Of a stretch of 64,000 nt of DNA, positions 27,739 to 37,498 are shown one piece after another. The translations under genes were made by a program, and so were the position numbers. This DNA comes from Bacillota bacterium (lineage in GTDB: Bacteria > Bacillota > Clostridia > Lachnospirales > Lachnospiraceae), in the NCBI GenBank assembly GCA_023411555.1, contig JAEYOQ010000032.1, positions 70,485 through 134,484 on the forward strand, in the 5' to 3' direction. Under the pieces are notes generated by a model. It saw nothing but the letters and a program-made list of their open reading frames with translations. It made no database searches and was not told the origin of the DNA. The stretch's first letter is position 1. Each line of letters opens with the position of its first letter.

Positions 27739-28632
27739 ATGCAAGAAAGTGATAACCAGAAATTTATTTTTTTGGACATCGACGGGACAATCTATAGTAA
27801 GATGGGAGTAATACCGGAACATGCGAAAACAGCCATTGAGAAGGCAAAGGAAAAGGGGCATAAAGTATTTGTAAGCACAGGTAGGTCGAAAGCAGGGCTG
27901 CCCAAGGATATCTTAGCCCTGCCATTAGACGGCTATATAGCCTCGGGAGGTGCTTATGTTGAAGCAGAAGGTGAGATTATCTTTAATCAGTATATCGAGC
28001 CTGAAGTATTGAGGGAGGTCTATCAATATCTCATGGTAAATGAGATAGCATTTACCGTAGAAAATAATGAGTTGATATATGGAACGCAGGAACAGATAGA
28101 TATACAAAGAAGTATCTTCGAGGAAAATATAAATAAGCAAAAAGAAAAGTACCAAAGAAGTTTAGACAATAGAATATATGAAGAAGCAACCAAGAGGATT
28201 GATGAGAATTATAACGTATTCATTAGATTACTTACTGTGGTGGAAGATTTTCATCAAGTGGAAAGAGTTAATAAGATTATGTTCCGTAGATCTAAAATTT
28301 CAAAAGAACAGATGCTGAGAGAGATAGGAGATTTTATCAATCTATATCCTGGTTCTTTGGATAATTTATTTTTAGGCAGCGGCGAATTTTATCAGAAGGG
28401 GATCAATAAAGCAATTGGTATTCAGAAGATATTAGGTCATTATGGTGCGGAGCAAAAAGATACGATTGCGTTTGGAGATGGTCTTAATGATCTCGAGATG
28501 CTCCAATATGTCGGCACCGGGGTCGCCATGGGCAATGCAGTAGAGGAACTAAAACAGGTAGCAGATTTTACTACGAAAGAAAGTTATAATGATGGTTTAT
28601 ATTATGGATTTGAAGCATGTGGCATAATTTAG
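27739..28632 (+). CDS. HAD-superfamily hydrolase, Cof type
   Basis: 297 residues. FIFLDIDGTIY is the nucleophile motif and IAFGDGLNDLEML the metal-binding motif III; the cap between them is of the Cof/IIB class, which often removes phosphate from sugar phosphates or flavins. GGAG lies nine bases before the ATG. It follows galE by 86 bases on the same strand. The true substrate is not evident. Confidence 0.85.
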   Translation: MQESDNQKFIFLDIDGTIYSKMGVIPEHAKTAIEKAKEKGHKVFVSTGRSKAGLPKDILALPLDGYIASGGAYVEAEGEIIFNQYIEPEVLREVYQYLMVNEIAFTVENNELIYGTQEQIDIQRSIFEENINKQKEKYQRSLDNRIYEEATKRIDENYNVFIRLLTVVEDFHQVERVNKIMFRRSKISKEQMLREIGDFINLYPGSLDNLFLGSGEFYQKGINKAIGIQKILGHYGAEQKDTIAFGDGLNDLEMLQYVGTGVAMGNAVEELKQVADFTTKESYNDGLYYGFEACGII

Positions 28633-28743
28633 AACGCTCATTTATAGGATGAATTGAGTTTTCTCAAGACGAGCTTAGCCTCCGAGTTGAATGAGATAAA
28701 ATTACATAATAAACAACAGCATAAGAAAGGTAACGGTGATAAT

Positions 28744-30393
28744 ATGGATAGTGATAAAAAACTGTTAATAAAACAGATTGATTCCCTGGAAAAGGTATTT
28801 CCGGATCAGGAGCCTCTAGAACAAAAGGAGGGGATTACAGCACTATGGGGGGAGACAGCATCCTTTCAGGTTGCTTACTACCTTGATTCAGATAAGTATT
28901 TATGTGGAAAGGTCGTGATAGAAACAGAGCTTCCCTATAGAATCAGAAAGGTCAGTCATGTTCCTGTACAATTCCCCTGCTTGAGAAAAAGAGATGACAA
29001 TTATCTTCGCACTACCCCTGGTCTATTCCCTGATTTATTGGAGGATATTCAGGACGGAGAAATCATTCTTGTTCGTGATCAGTGGCATAGTATATGGATT
29101 GATTTTGAGATTAATAACACGGCTTTAAAAGGAGAATATCCTGTTAAGGTATTGATTTATGATGAGACAGAGGAGCTTCTTGGTCAGATTTCGACCAAGG
29201 TTGAGGTTATTGGGGCAGAGCTCCCCAAGCTTCCCATTAAGCATACCGAATGGTTCTATGCCGATTGTCTTGCTGACTACTATCATGTAGAGGTGTTCTC
29301 GGAGGAACATTGGAAGCTGATCGAAGAGTTTATGAAGACAGCTACCCTTAGAAAGTGCAACACAATTCTCACTCCCTTGTTTACACCTGCGCTTGACACC
29401 TATGTTGGTGGAGAGAGAACCACGGTTCAGTTGGTAAAGGTAACTGTGAGGGAGGGACAATACTCCTTCTGTTTTGATGATTTAGAAAAATGGGTGGACC
29501 TTGCTCATCGGTGTGGATTTGAATTCTTTGAAATGTCTCATTTATTTACACAATGGGGAATCAAGGCGGCACCTAAGATTATGGCTGACGTTGATGGCAC
29601 CTATAAGAGAATCTTTGGATGGGATACACCTGCAACCGGAGGAACCTATGAGGAATTCTTGAAAATATTCTTACCGGAATTAACGAAAGAGCTGAAGAGA
29701 CTCGGTATTACGGAAAAATGTTATTTCCATATATCGGATGAGCCCCGGGTACATATGCTGGAGGATTATCAGAATGCGAAAAAGGTAGTGGCCCCCTTCT
29801 TAGAAGGATTTCATATGCTGGATGCCTTGTCAGAATTATCATTCTATGAGGATGGACTTGTTGAAGTACCTGCATGCTCAATTAATCATATAGAACCCTT
29901 CCTTGAGAAGAAGGTAGAGAACCTGTGGAGCTACTATTGCTGTACACAGGGAACTAAGGTGTCGAATCGATTTATGTCCATGCCATCTTACCGGAATCGC
30001 ATCTACGGTGTTCAGGTTTATTTGTATCAGATCAAGGGAATGCTGCATTGGGGTTATAATTTCTATAATAGTATATTATCCATGAGGAATATCAATCCTT
30101 ATCAGGTTACAGATTGTGATTTTGGGATGCCCTCCGGGGATGCCTTCCTGGTATATCCGGGACCTGACGGTAAGCCAGAGGAATCAATTCGTATCATGGT
30201 TCTGTATGAGGCCATGGCAGATATCTGTGCCATGTATCTCTTAGAGTCTCTGACCAACCGTGAGACCGTAGAACAGATGATAGAAGAAGAAGCGGGAATG
30301 AAGATTACATTTTTAGAATATCCAAAGGACCCGACCTTCTGTATCAGGCTTCGTAATAGAATTAATCAAAAAATAGGCGAGTTGACGAATTAA
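28744..30393 (+). CDS. DUF4091-domain protein, glycoside-hydrolase-like
   Basis: 549 residues. The C-terminal part (FGMPSGDAFLVYPGPDGKPE, then SIRIMVLYEAMADICAMYLL) matches DUF4091, which sits behind a TIM-barrel in probable glycoside hydrolases. No signal peptide, so cytosolic. ATG 28744 with AAAGG upstream is preferred to TTG 28654. Its position behind a sugar-activation operon hints at amino-sugar or oligosaccharide metabolism. Activity is unknown. Confidence 0.75.
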   Translation: MDSDKKLLIKQIDSLEKVFPDQEPLEQKEGITALWGETASFQVAYYLDSDKYLCGKVVIETELPYRIRKVSHVPVQFPCLRKRDDNYLRTTPGLFPDLLEDIQDGEIILVRDQWHSIWIDFEINNTALKGEYPVKVLIYDETEELLGQISTKVEVIGAELPKLPIKHTEWFYADCLADYYHVEVFSEEHWKLIEEFMKTATLRKCNTILTPLFTPALDTYVGGERTTVQLVKVTVREGQYSFCFDDLEKWVDLAHRCGFEFFEMSHLFTQWGIKAAPKIMADVDGTYKRIFGWDTPATGGTYEEFLKIFLPELTKELKRLGITEKCYFHISDEPRVHMLEDYQNAKKVVAPFLEGFHMLDALSELSFYEDGLVEVPACSINHIEPFLEKKVENLWSYYCCTQGTKVSNRFMSMPSYRNRIYGVQVYLYQIKGMLHWGYNFYNSILSMRNINPYQVTDCDFGMPSGDAFLVYPGPDGKPEESIRIMVLYEAMADICAMYLLESLTNRETVEQMIEEEAGMKITFLEYPKDPTFCIRLRNRINQKIGELTN

Positions 30394-30408
30394 TTTACCC
30401 TATAACGG

Positions 30409-30452
30409 AAAAAACATAGGTATATACCATCCTTGTGGTGGCATATACCTAT
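30409..30452. terminator. Bidirectional stem-loop between converging genes
   Basis: ACATAGGTATAT pairs with ATATACCTATGT, with further ACC/GGT pairing towards a small loop. It lies between the DUF4091 gene (plus) and the Dps gene (minus) and can serve both. Confidence 0.75.
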
Positions 30453-30521
30453 GTTCATCTTATAAAGCTACTTTTAAACTACCATGCTGTTTTATTCATC
30501 AACAACGTATATCAAAACAAC

Positions 30522-30962
30522 TTATAGAGATGTTGTCATAGCAGTGAGGAACCATATCTGCTTATTGAAGTAGGAGATATGATCCTCAGCCATATTCGCT
30601 ACCTCAAAGTCATCTGTTTCAGATGCTGAAGTACGGATCTTGGAAAGTAAATCCTTCAGATAGGTCAGGTCCTTCTTTAACTCCTTCACTACAAAGTCTA
30701 CGCTATAATTGGCTGTATCGAGCTCTTCGATCTGACTGATTTTCAGATAATCCGATACTTTACCAAGGGGAGCTTCACCTTGAATCTTAAGAGCCTCAGC
30801 TGCCTCGTCGAACTTCTCAAATACCTCTTCATAAACCTCTTCTGTATATTTATGAATGGTTACAAACTGTAACCCGATTACATTCCAGTGCAGCTGGTGA
30901 AGCTTTACGTTGAAAACATGTAAATCAGCAACATATTGATTTAATAATGATACTTTACTCAT
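30522..30962 (-). CDS. dps: Dps-family ferritin-like protein
   Basis: 146 residues. The ferroxidase ligands of Dps can be placed: LHQLHWN (His), TIHKY (His) and KFDEAAE (Asp, Glu). Dps dodecamers store iron and protect DNA from peroxide. AAGGAGG precedes the ATG. Monocistronic, with a stem-loop beyond its stop. Confidence 0.9.
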   Translation of the reverse strand: MSKVSLLNQYVADLHVFNVKLHQLHWNVIGLQFVTIHKYTEEVYEEVFEKFDEAAEALKIQGEAPLGKVSDYLKISQIEELDTANYSVDFVVKELKKDLTYLKDLLSKIRTSASETDDFEVANMAEDHISYFNKQIWFLTAMTTSL

Positions 30963-31092
30963 AATATAATCCTCCTTATATGATAATGATTATTGATTTC
31001 TTTTTGCTATGATGTTATTATATATTAAAAAATATAAAACATATAGAGACAAATTTGTTTCTAACCTAGGAGGATGTATCCAGGATAAATAA

Positions 31093-31114
31093 AAGTGTCA
31101 GCAAGCTGACACTT
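31093..31114. repeat. Palindrome identical to one at 7553-7574
   Basis: AAGTGTCAGC, two bases, GCTGACACTT: a perfect 10-bp stem. The same 22 bases occur at 7553-7574. Confidence 0.7.
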
Positions 31115-31179
31115 ATTAATAACCATATATGCTCTTTATTGTGCAATCGTGTGATTATTACCATGAAAGAAGGGATAGT

Positions 31180-31482
31180 ATGAGTCAAACGACAGAAGGC
31201 TTTAAAATTATTCAAGATATTATTAAATTAAAATGGGTCCCTGAGGTTCTGAATGCTATTGGAAAGGATGGTGCTACCTATTCTGAAATATTAAGGCAGG
31301 TTGATTACCTGTCCAACACGGAGCTTAACCGCAAGCTGGCCATCTTAGTGGAGCGTAAAGCGGTAGAAAAGGTAGAGGTTGAAGGACATAGCCGGTACTG
31401 TCTGCTCCCCTTTGGCAAGGATTTAGATCATATCTTTCGCCATTTCCGGGAGATGGAAGAGAAGTATGCTATTTCTTTATAG
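31180..31482 (+). CDS. HxlR-like winged-helix transcription regulator
   Basis: 100 residues. The order KLKWVPEVLNAIG, YSEILRQVDYLSNTELNRKLAILVERKAVEKVEV and a C-terminal wing follow the HxlR/MarR-like plan, but the usual Cys of redox-sensing members is absent. ATG 31180 has AGAAGGGA upstream; an in-frame ATG at 31129 is rejected. Its stop overlaps the stop of the convergent ABC-F gene by six bases. Confidence 0.68.
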   Translation: MSQTTEGFKIIQDIIKLKWVPEVLNAIGKDGATYSEILRQVDYLSNTELNRKLAILVERKAVEKVEVEGHSRYCLLPFGKDLDHIFRHFREMEEKYAISL

Positions 31483-33216
31483 GAGAGTTATCAGCTTCTC
31501 CAGCTCCTCTGATAAATCCTTGGCAAGCTCTATATCAGAAGCTTTTAAGGCAGCTGCTATCTTCAATTCGAGGGCAATCTTCTTTTGCTCTATCTCAAGA
31601 TAGTCACGGTCAAAATGCTGTGAATAGATCATCTTTCGGAATTTACGAATACTCATTTTACGAAGTGTCTTATCTTCAAGGATTAGGACATAATCCATAC
31701 AGTTAACAATGGTATAGAAGTCATGAGAGATCATTAATACAGCCCCTTTGTAATCTCTTATGGCTTGTTCAAGTGCTAATTGTGCATAGGTATCCAGATG
31801 GCTGGTGGGCTCATCGAGTAGAAGTAGGTTTGTTTTATGAGAGGCAACCTTAGCTAACTGCAATATATTTTTCTCACCACCGGATAGAGAGGCGATGAGT
31901 TGACGAAGGTCATCTTCATCAAAATTATAGTTTATCAGGTGATCTGCAACCTCCTGATTGGTCTGAAACCCGGCATCCAGGAACTCGTTCAGTATGGTAT
32001 TTGTCTCATTAAGGATTTCGCTGCTTCGTTGAGATAAATATGATATCTTAATATCCTCCATGATATTAATCGACTGATTGTTATTTTTATAGATATCTCG
32101 TAATAAAGTTGTCTTTCCTGTGCCGTTGGCACCGATTAAGGCAACCTTATCCTTTGAATTCATCTCGAAGCTGACATCCTTAAGAAGGATTTCATCGAAA
32201 GTCACGCTATAATCCTTGACGGTTAAAATAGTAGCTTCCTCTATTTCCTTCTGAGTATCAAAGTGAATATTCGGCTGCTTGATCTCTACAAAGGGTGCTT
32301 TAATTCTACGTGCCTCCAGCCTTTCCTTAATCTTAATCCTGGCCTTTAAGGCTTTGCCTCTGGAAGCCTCTGTAAAGACAGTGGCAGTATTTCTCAGCCT
32401 GTTGATTAGCTGCTCATTTCGCTCAAGCTCTAAGGTATCTGCCATCGCTAACTCCTGAAGCTCGATCTTTTTTAGCAGTAGTGAGAAGTTGTAATCAATA
32501 TAGCGTCCATCGAATTCTTGAAGCTCTTTATTCTCCAGTTGTAGGATCTTATTAAAGCATTGATTAAGCAGATACCGGTTGTGGGTAATTACCAGCATAG
32601 TACCCTTGAAGGAATTGATCAGATTTTTGAGGGAGTTTAGATTCTCAAAATCCAGAAAGACATCGGGCTCGTCCATAATCATCAAGTCAGGGCCGGTTAA
32701 CATGGCCTTAATGACCTGAATCAACTTAAACTCACCGCCGCTAAGCTCTGATATCCTTCGATTTTCATGCTTACCCAGATCAGCAGTATTTAATTTTCTT
32801 CTTATTATTTGCTCATAATCATCCCCACCAATGGCATCATAGGCGTCTAGAATCAGCTGGTATCTTTCTAGTAGGGCATCCATATCCGTTGAGGTTTCCA
32901 TCTCTATATAAATCGCTGCCAGCTCTTCCTGCAGCTTGATAAAGTCCTTTGCGATATAATCAAAAACCGTTAATTCCTCTGCATGATCCAGCTTGGAAAA
33001 CTGGCTCACATATCCGATTCTGCAATTCGAATCGAGCTCCAATGTTCCGTCGTACATATACCGATCCGGATCCATAATGATCTCCAACAGAGTGCTTTTA
33101 CCGCTGCCGCTGGTTCCTATGAAGGCGCAGTGTTGACCTTTCTCCAAAGTAAATGAAATATCATGAAATAGATCCTTTTGGGGAAAGGAGAAGGATAGAT
33201 GATCAACTTTTAACAT
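31477..33216 (-). CDS. ABC-F family ATPase, possible ribosome-protection protein
   Basis: 579 residues with two ATPase domains and no membrane segment, hence soluble and ABC-F class. Domain 1: Walker A GTSGSGKST, signature ELSGGEFKLIQ, Walker B MIMDEPDVFLDF. Domain 2: GANGTGKTT, SLSGGEKNILQ, LLLDEPTSHLD. A helical linker at about 240-310 joins them. ABC-F proteins act on the ribosome, some giving resistance to antibiotics of the large subunit. Domain 1 lacks the usual DEPTNHLD wording. Which antibiotic, if any, is affected cannot be told. Confidence 0.85.
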   Translation of the reverse strand: MLKVDHLSFSFPQKDLFHDISFTLEKGQHCAFIGTSGSGKSTLLEIIMDPDRYMYDGTLELDSNCRIGYVSQFSKLDHAEELTVFDYIAKDFIKLQEELAAIYIEMETSTDMDALLERYQLILDAYDAIGGDDYEQIIRRKLNTADLGKHENRRISELSGGEFKLIQVIKAMLTGPDLMIMDEPDVFLDFENLNSLKNLINSFKGTMLVITHNRYLLNQCFNKILQLENKELQEFDGRYIDYNFSLLLKKIELQELAMADTLELERNEQLINRLRNTATVFTEASRGKALKARIKIKERLEARRIKAPFVEIKQPNIHFDTQKEIEEATILTVKDYSVTFDEILLKDVSFEMNSKDKVALIGANGTGKTTLLRDIYKNNNQSINIMEDIKISYLSQRSSEILNETNTILNEFLDAGFQTNQEVADHLINYNFDEDDLRQLIASLSGGEKNILQLAKVASHKTNLLLLDEPTSHLDTYAQLALEQAIRDYKGAVLMISHDFYTIVNCMDYVLILEDKTLRKMSIRKFRKMIYSQHFDRDYLEIEQKKIALELKIAAALKASDIELAKDLSEELEKLITLL

Positions 33217-33269
33217 ATTGTTACCTCTCTTTATCTCTATAAATAGCCTCAGCTCTTCTATATATCATC

Positions 33270-33289
33270 TACATTTAATCGTAGATTTA
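33270..33289 (-). other. Hairpin in the ABC-F leader
   Basis: ATCTAC and GTAGAT form a stem about 55 bases upstream of the ABC-F start; a GTGCA/TGCAC hairpin lies further upstream. ABC-F genes are often controlled by leader attenuation, but no leader peptide or terminator could be confirmed. Confidence 0.3.
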
Positions 33290-33449
33290 TTGATTAAGCT
33301 TGTAATGATGTGCAAGGTGCACTGGGCTAGCATAACATTTTTTTCGACAGTTGGCAATTGCTTTCCAGAGAGGGTGTAAATTCAAATGTATAAATAAGGG
33401 ATAAAACTCACAATCTAATCAGTAAGCTGATTGAAAAAAGGAAGATATA

Positions 33450-35297
33450 ATGAAGCATAATAATTATCATAATATGTTAAGGCAGGAAAGCTTCGAGGAT
33501 GATTTGATTGATAACTTCGCACTTCCGAATGCTGTATTGGCTCCGACCTATGCAGCTTTATGGATCGTAATGCATGATGAGATGCTTTTTCTGCATAAAT
33601 GGATCTTTGGGGCAAATGCCTTGTTATACGTCTTGATCTATTTGCTACTGAAGTTCGCAGTTTTCCGGCGCTATAGAAGAATAATCTATCAGACTGCCTA
33701 TATCATAACCAACACGGTCGCAATTTATCTAACCTATGCCAATGGGTTTAAGATGGATTATACTCTTATGCTATTGATGATTTCCGCCTATATCTGCTTA
33801 AGCTTTGAGGATTACAAGCTACTTATCAGCTATCTGATCATTGCAGGAAGCTGCATGTCTGCTATTCTATTAAGCCGAATACGATACGGACTTTATTATG
33901 AGTATGAATTAACCTTTGTTCTTAGTTTCCTTGTCTTGGCGATTGCAGCGGTTACATTACGAAAAACCAGAGACAGGGATCTGGTTAAGATGTTTGAGAT
34001 GGCACACTATGACACCCTAACCGGCTTGGCGAATCGCAGGTATCTTCAAATCTATCTAAAGGAGATACTGAAGGAAAGGGTTAATGAAAAGCAGTGCTTA
34101 ACTGCTATGTTTATCGATATTGATAACTTTAAGAAGATAAATGATACCATGGGTCACTATTATGGAGACTCAGTACTGGCACAGATTGCGAAGTTAATAT
34201 CCCAATGTCTGTCAGAGGAGGATTTCCTGGCGAAATACGGCGGGGATGAGTTTGTAGCTATACTTCCCGGTGCAGATCCAGCCTATGCGGAGAAGGTGGC
34301 AAAAAGTATCATTGAAGCACTTTCAAAGCCTCTCCTAGTATCAAATAAAAAAAATGAGGTATCGGCAAGTATAGGAATCAGTCTATACCCAAAGGATGCA
34401 CGTACAGGCGAGGAGTTACTCCGAAAAGCTGATATTGCAATGTACTATGGAAAGGCGAGTGGAAAGAACACCTATCATTTCTTCAATAAAGAGATAAGGG
34501 AGGTTATCTATAAAAAGTCCATTATCGAGCAAAGCTTAAAAAATGCTTTGGCTCGTAGTGAATTGGAGCTTTACTATCAGCCGGTTATCGAGCTATCCAG
34601 TGGAACCATTATCGGTGCAGAAGCCCTACTTCGCTGGAGACATCCGGAATATGGAATAGTCTATCCTAGTGAATTCATTCCCCTGGCGGAAGAAAATGGT
34701 CTTATCATATCCATTGGAGAATGGGTATTGGCATCGGTCTGTCATCAGAATAAAGCATGGCAGCAGATGGGACTGCATCCTATCACGATAGCAGTAAATG
34801 TTTCCTACCATCAATTGAAATACAGCAATTATATTGGATTTTTAGAAAAAGTACTCAAGGAAAGTGGTCTGGAGCCCAAGTACCTAGAACTTGAGATAAC
34901 CGAAAGTATCCTTCGTGAGGCTATGGATTTAAAATCCTTTGTGGATGAATTAAAGAAGTTGGGGATAAGGCTTGCCATTGATGACTTCGGTGTGGGTTAT
35001 TCTTCCCTGAACATACTACAACATGTGGATTTTAATAACCTTAAGATTGATATGTCCTTTCTTCGGGAGGTACCGGAAAATCCAAAGGCAGCTGCTATGG
35101 TGAAGACAATCATAGAGATCGGAAGAATTATTGAGAGTAAAATTACAGCAGAGGGAGTAGAAAACTCATCCCAGGTGGAGTTTCTAAGGAAGAATGGTTG
35201 TAATAATGCCCAGGGCTACTTTTTTCACTCTCCACAAACTACCGAACAATTCACAGACCTATTGGGGAGATGGAAGGAGCTGTCTGGAGAGTGGTAA
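33450..35297 (+). CDS. Membrane GGDEF-EAL cyclic-di-GMP enzyme
   Basis: 615 residues. About six N-terminal membrane helices (residues 25-175), then a GGDEF domain (LAKYGGDEFVAILP, intact) and an EAL domain (GAEALLRWRHP, intact; IDDFGVGYSSL and ITAEGVE present). Both synthesis and hydrolysis of cyclic di-GMP are possible. The N-terminal membrane region may sense a lipophilic or membrane signal. AAAGGAAG lies upstream of the ATG. It is divergent from the ABC-F gene. Confidence 0.9.
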   Translation: MKHNNYHNMLRQESFEDDLIDNFALPNAVLAPTYAALWIVMHDEMLFLHKWIFGANALLYVLIYLLLKFAVFRRYRRIIYQTAYIITNTVAIYLTYANGFKMDYTLMLLMISAYICLSFEDYKLLISYLIIAGSCMSAILLSRIRYGLYYEYELTFVLSFLVLAIAAVTLRKTRDRDLVKMFEMAHYDTLTGLANRRYLQIYLKEILKERVNEKQCLTAMFIDIDNFKKINDTMGHYYGDSVLAQIAKLISQCLSEEDFLAKYGGDEFVAILPGADPAYAEKVAKSIIEALSKPLLVSNKKNEVSASIGISLYPKDARTGEELLRKADIAMYYGKASGKNTYHFFNKEIREVIYKKSIIEQSLKNALARSELELYYQPVIELSSGTIIGAEALLRWRHPEYGIVYPSEFIPLAEENGLIISIGEWVLASVCHQNKAWQQMGLHPITIAVNVSYHQLKYSNYIGFLEKVLKESGLEPKYLELEITESILREAMDLKSFVDELKKLGIRLAIDDFGVGYSSLNILQHVDFNNLKIDMSFLREVPENPKAAAMVKTIIEIGRIIESKITAEGVENSSQVEFLRKNGCNNAQGYFFHSPQTTEQFTDLLGRWKELSGEW

Positions 35298-35300
35298 GGA

Positions 35301-35376
35301 CGGACCTTTCCTGCTTTGCTTACCGTAACGAGCTTAGAAGACACGTGTTAAGCACACAAAGCAGATAACAGTCCGC
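35301..35376. terminator. Branched stem-loop between converging genes
   Basis: CGGAC/GTCCG form an outer stem; CTGCTTTG (35311-35318) pairs with CAAAGCAG (35357-35364), extended by CTTA/TAAG. No T run follows, so termination is uncertain. It lies between the GGDEF-EAL gene and the GH18 gene. Confidence 0.45.
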
Positions 35377-35419
35377 CCTTCACCCAAGGCTTTATGGTTT
35401 GTAATAACCCTTTGCTTCC

Positions 35420-37498
35420 TTATTTCTGATTCAGTGTTTTATATAATTGACCAAGCAGAACTCGGTTTGGATCCTGACTTAACTCCCAGATCATGATACC
35501 ACCCAAGCCCTTACTTGTTACATAGCTTGCCTTTTCCGCCATGGATTGCTCATCCTCATAGGTGATGAAGGTAGAGCCGTTAAAGAGATAAGGAACCTTA
35601 GAGGTCTCATGGAAGTAACGTACATAACCCGGTGTGTTAATATAATTACCCGCTATATTGGCATAGCTTATGGTAGCTATTCCAGAATAGGTCTGATATA
35701 AGCCTTGATTAATATTTGCTACGGATTTATAGATATATCCGTAGAAGGGAACACCCATATTAAGCTTTTCCTTGGGGAAGCCGGTATTCAGCCATTCGGT
35801 GATGGTGGTATCCAGGCTGATTTTATAGGGCTGCAGGGGATCAATGCTATAAAGGGGGGAATTAAAGTTGGTAAGAGGCTCCCAGGAGCCATGGATATCA
35901 TAGGTCATAATATTGGCATAATCTATATATTTGTTTATTTCCATTAACTCAATGTTTTTTAGATACCAACTTCCTGCTGCTCCAGCGAAGGTCAATACAT
36001 AGTCCTTGCCGTCAATGGCTTCCTGCTTATTAAGCATTTCTCTTAATGTCTTGAGGAGTAATGTGAAATTCTGCTTGTCTTCCGGTCTTCTAGTATTTGT
36101 AGCAAGACCGCCGCTTACGGGATATTCCCAATCAATATCAATTCCATCAAAGCCATATTTCACGATAAAGTCGACAGCGCTTTTCGCAAACGTATTTCTG
36201 AACTCTTCGGTAAGTGCTGCATCGGAGAATCTTGCAGACCAGGACCAACCTCCGACGGAAATAAGGGTCTTAAGGGCTGGGTTTACGATCTTCAATTGAT
36301 TTAGCTGCTTGATATTGGCTGCATCAATGTCCGGATATCCCAAGGTGATTTTAAGGTCGCTACCGATATTGGCAAAGGCATAGTTGATATGAGTAAGCTT
36401 TGTTGCGTCGATTTTATCTGGAGTAAAACCTGAGTATTTGGACCAGGCTGCGTAATATCCCACCACCTTCTTGGTTTGCGACTCCTGTGGTAATGAAGAT
36501 GATGTGGTTGGAGGCGAAGTGGGGGCTGGTGTAACGGTTGGAGTCGGTGCTACAGGCTTCTTCACTGTTATTTTACTGGATAGCTTAACTCCGTTGACGG
36601 ATGCATAGATCGTTGCTGTACCAGCCGCTTTGGCGGTAATCTTTCCCGAGGAGGATACAGTAGCAATGGATTTATCGCTGGAGGACCAGGTGATTGTATC
36701 CTTGGTCCCTGTAACACTTAATGTCTTGGTATCACCGACTGTAAGAGACACGGACGTCTTACTGATTTTTACCACTGTAATCTTACTGGATAGCTTAACT
36801 CCGTTGACGGATGCATAGATCGTTGCTGTACCAGCCGCCTTGGCGGTAATCTTTCCCGAGGAGGATACAGTAGCAATGGATTTATTACTAGAGGACCAGG
36901 TGATCTTATTTTTGGTTCCTGAGACACTTAAGGTCTTGGAGTCACCTACGCTAAGGGTTGCGGAAGACTTACTGATTTTTACTACAGTAATTTTGCTGGA
37001 TAGCTTAACGCCGTTAACCGAGGCGTAGATCGTTGCGGTACCTGCTGACTTAGCAGTAATCTTTCCCGAGGAGGATACAGTAGCAACGGATTTATTACCG
37101 GAGGACCAGGTGATCTTATTTTTGGTCCCTGCGACGCTTAAGGTCTTGGTAGAACCGGATACAAGGGTCGCTGAGGACTTACTGATCTTAACAACGGTTA
37201 CTTTTGAGGATAGCTTTTTACCGTTGACAGTAGCATAGATGGTTGTAGTCCCGGGAGCCTTGGCTGTTACCTTTCCTTTTGAGGTCACAGTTGCAATGGA
37301 TCGGTTATTGGAGCTCCAGGTAACCTTTTTTGTTGTGCCAAGTACAGATAAGGTCCTAGTAGAGCCGGCAGTCAGTGTAAATGCAGTGCTGCTCATTTTT
37401 ATGGTAGCCGCTTCAGCCTTAGGTGCACTCGTAAAAAAGAATATGACCACAAGGAAAAGAATCAAAGGCATTGATATGTATTTTTTGTTATCTTTCAA
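35420..37498 (-). CDS. Secreted GH18 chitinase-like enzyme with four Big2 domains
   Basis: 692 residues. Signal peptide to about residue 30 (cleavage near APKAEA). Four tandem bacterial Ig-like (Big2) domains of about 70 residues follow (about 31-312), each with a TKNKITWSS-type core, then a Pro/Thr linker and a GH18 barrel (345-690) with the complete catalytic motif FDGIDIDWEYP. The enzyme should cleave beta-1,4-GlcNAc polymers or related glycans outside the cell. It starts with TTG, AAGGAGG six bases upstream. The Big2 repeats are nearly identical at the DNA level. Confidence 0.9.
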   Translation of the reverse strand: MKDNKKYISMPLILFLVVIFFFTSAPKAEAATIKMSSTAFTLTAGSTRTLSVLGTTKKVTWSSNNRSIATVTSKGKVTAKAPGTTTIYATVNGKKLSSKVTVVKISKSSATLVSGSTKTLSVAGTKNKITWSSGNKSVATVSSSGKITAKSAGTATIYASVNGVKLSSKITVVKISKSSATLSVGDSKTLSVSGTKNKITWSSSNKSIATVSSSGKITAKAAGTATIYASVNGVKLSSKITVVKISKTSVSLTVGDTKTLSVTGTKDTITWSSSDKSIATVSSSGKITAKAAGTATIYASVNGVKLSSKITVKKPVAPTPTVTPAPTSPPTTSSSLPQESQTKKVVGYYAAWSKYSGFTPDKIDATKLTHINYAFANIGSDLKITLGYPDIDAANIKQLNQLKIVNPALKTLISVGGWSWSARFSDAALTEEFRNTFAKSAVDFIVKYGFDGIDIDWEYPVSGGLATNTRRPEDKQNFTLLLKTLREMLNKQEAIDGKDYVLTFAGAAGSWYLKNIELMEINKYIDYANIMTYDIHGSWEPLTNFNSPLYSIDPLQPYKISLDTTITEWLNTGFPKEKLNMGVPFYGYIYKSVANINQGLYQTYSGIATISYANIAGNYINTPGYVRYFHETSKVPYLFNGSTFITYEDEQSMAEKASYVTSKGLGGIMIWELSQDPNRVLLGQLYKTLNQK
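36560..37400 (-). repeat. Tandem ~210-bp repeats encoding Big2 domains
   Basis: Four copies with a 210-base period. Copies at about 36589 and 36799 are identical over more than 70 bases apart from one position, implying recent duplication or gene conversion; the copy nearest the signal peptide is the most diverged. Confidence 0.8.
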
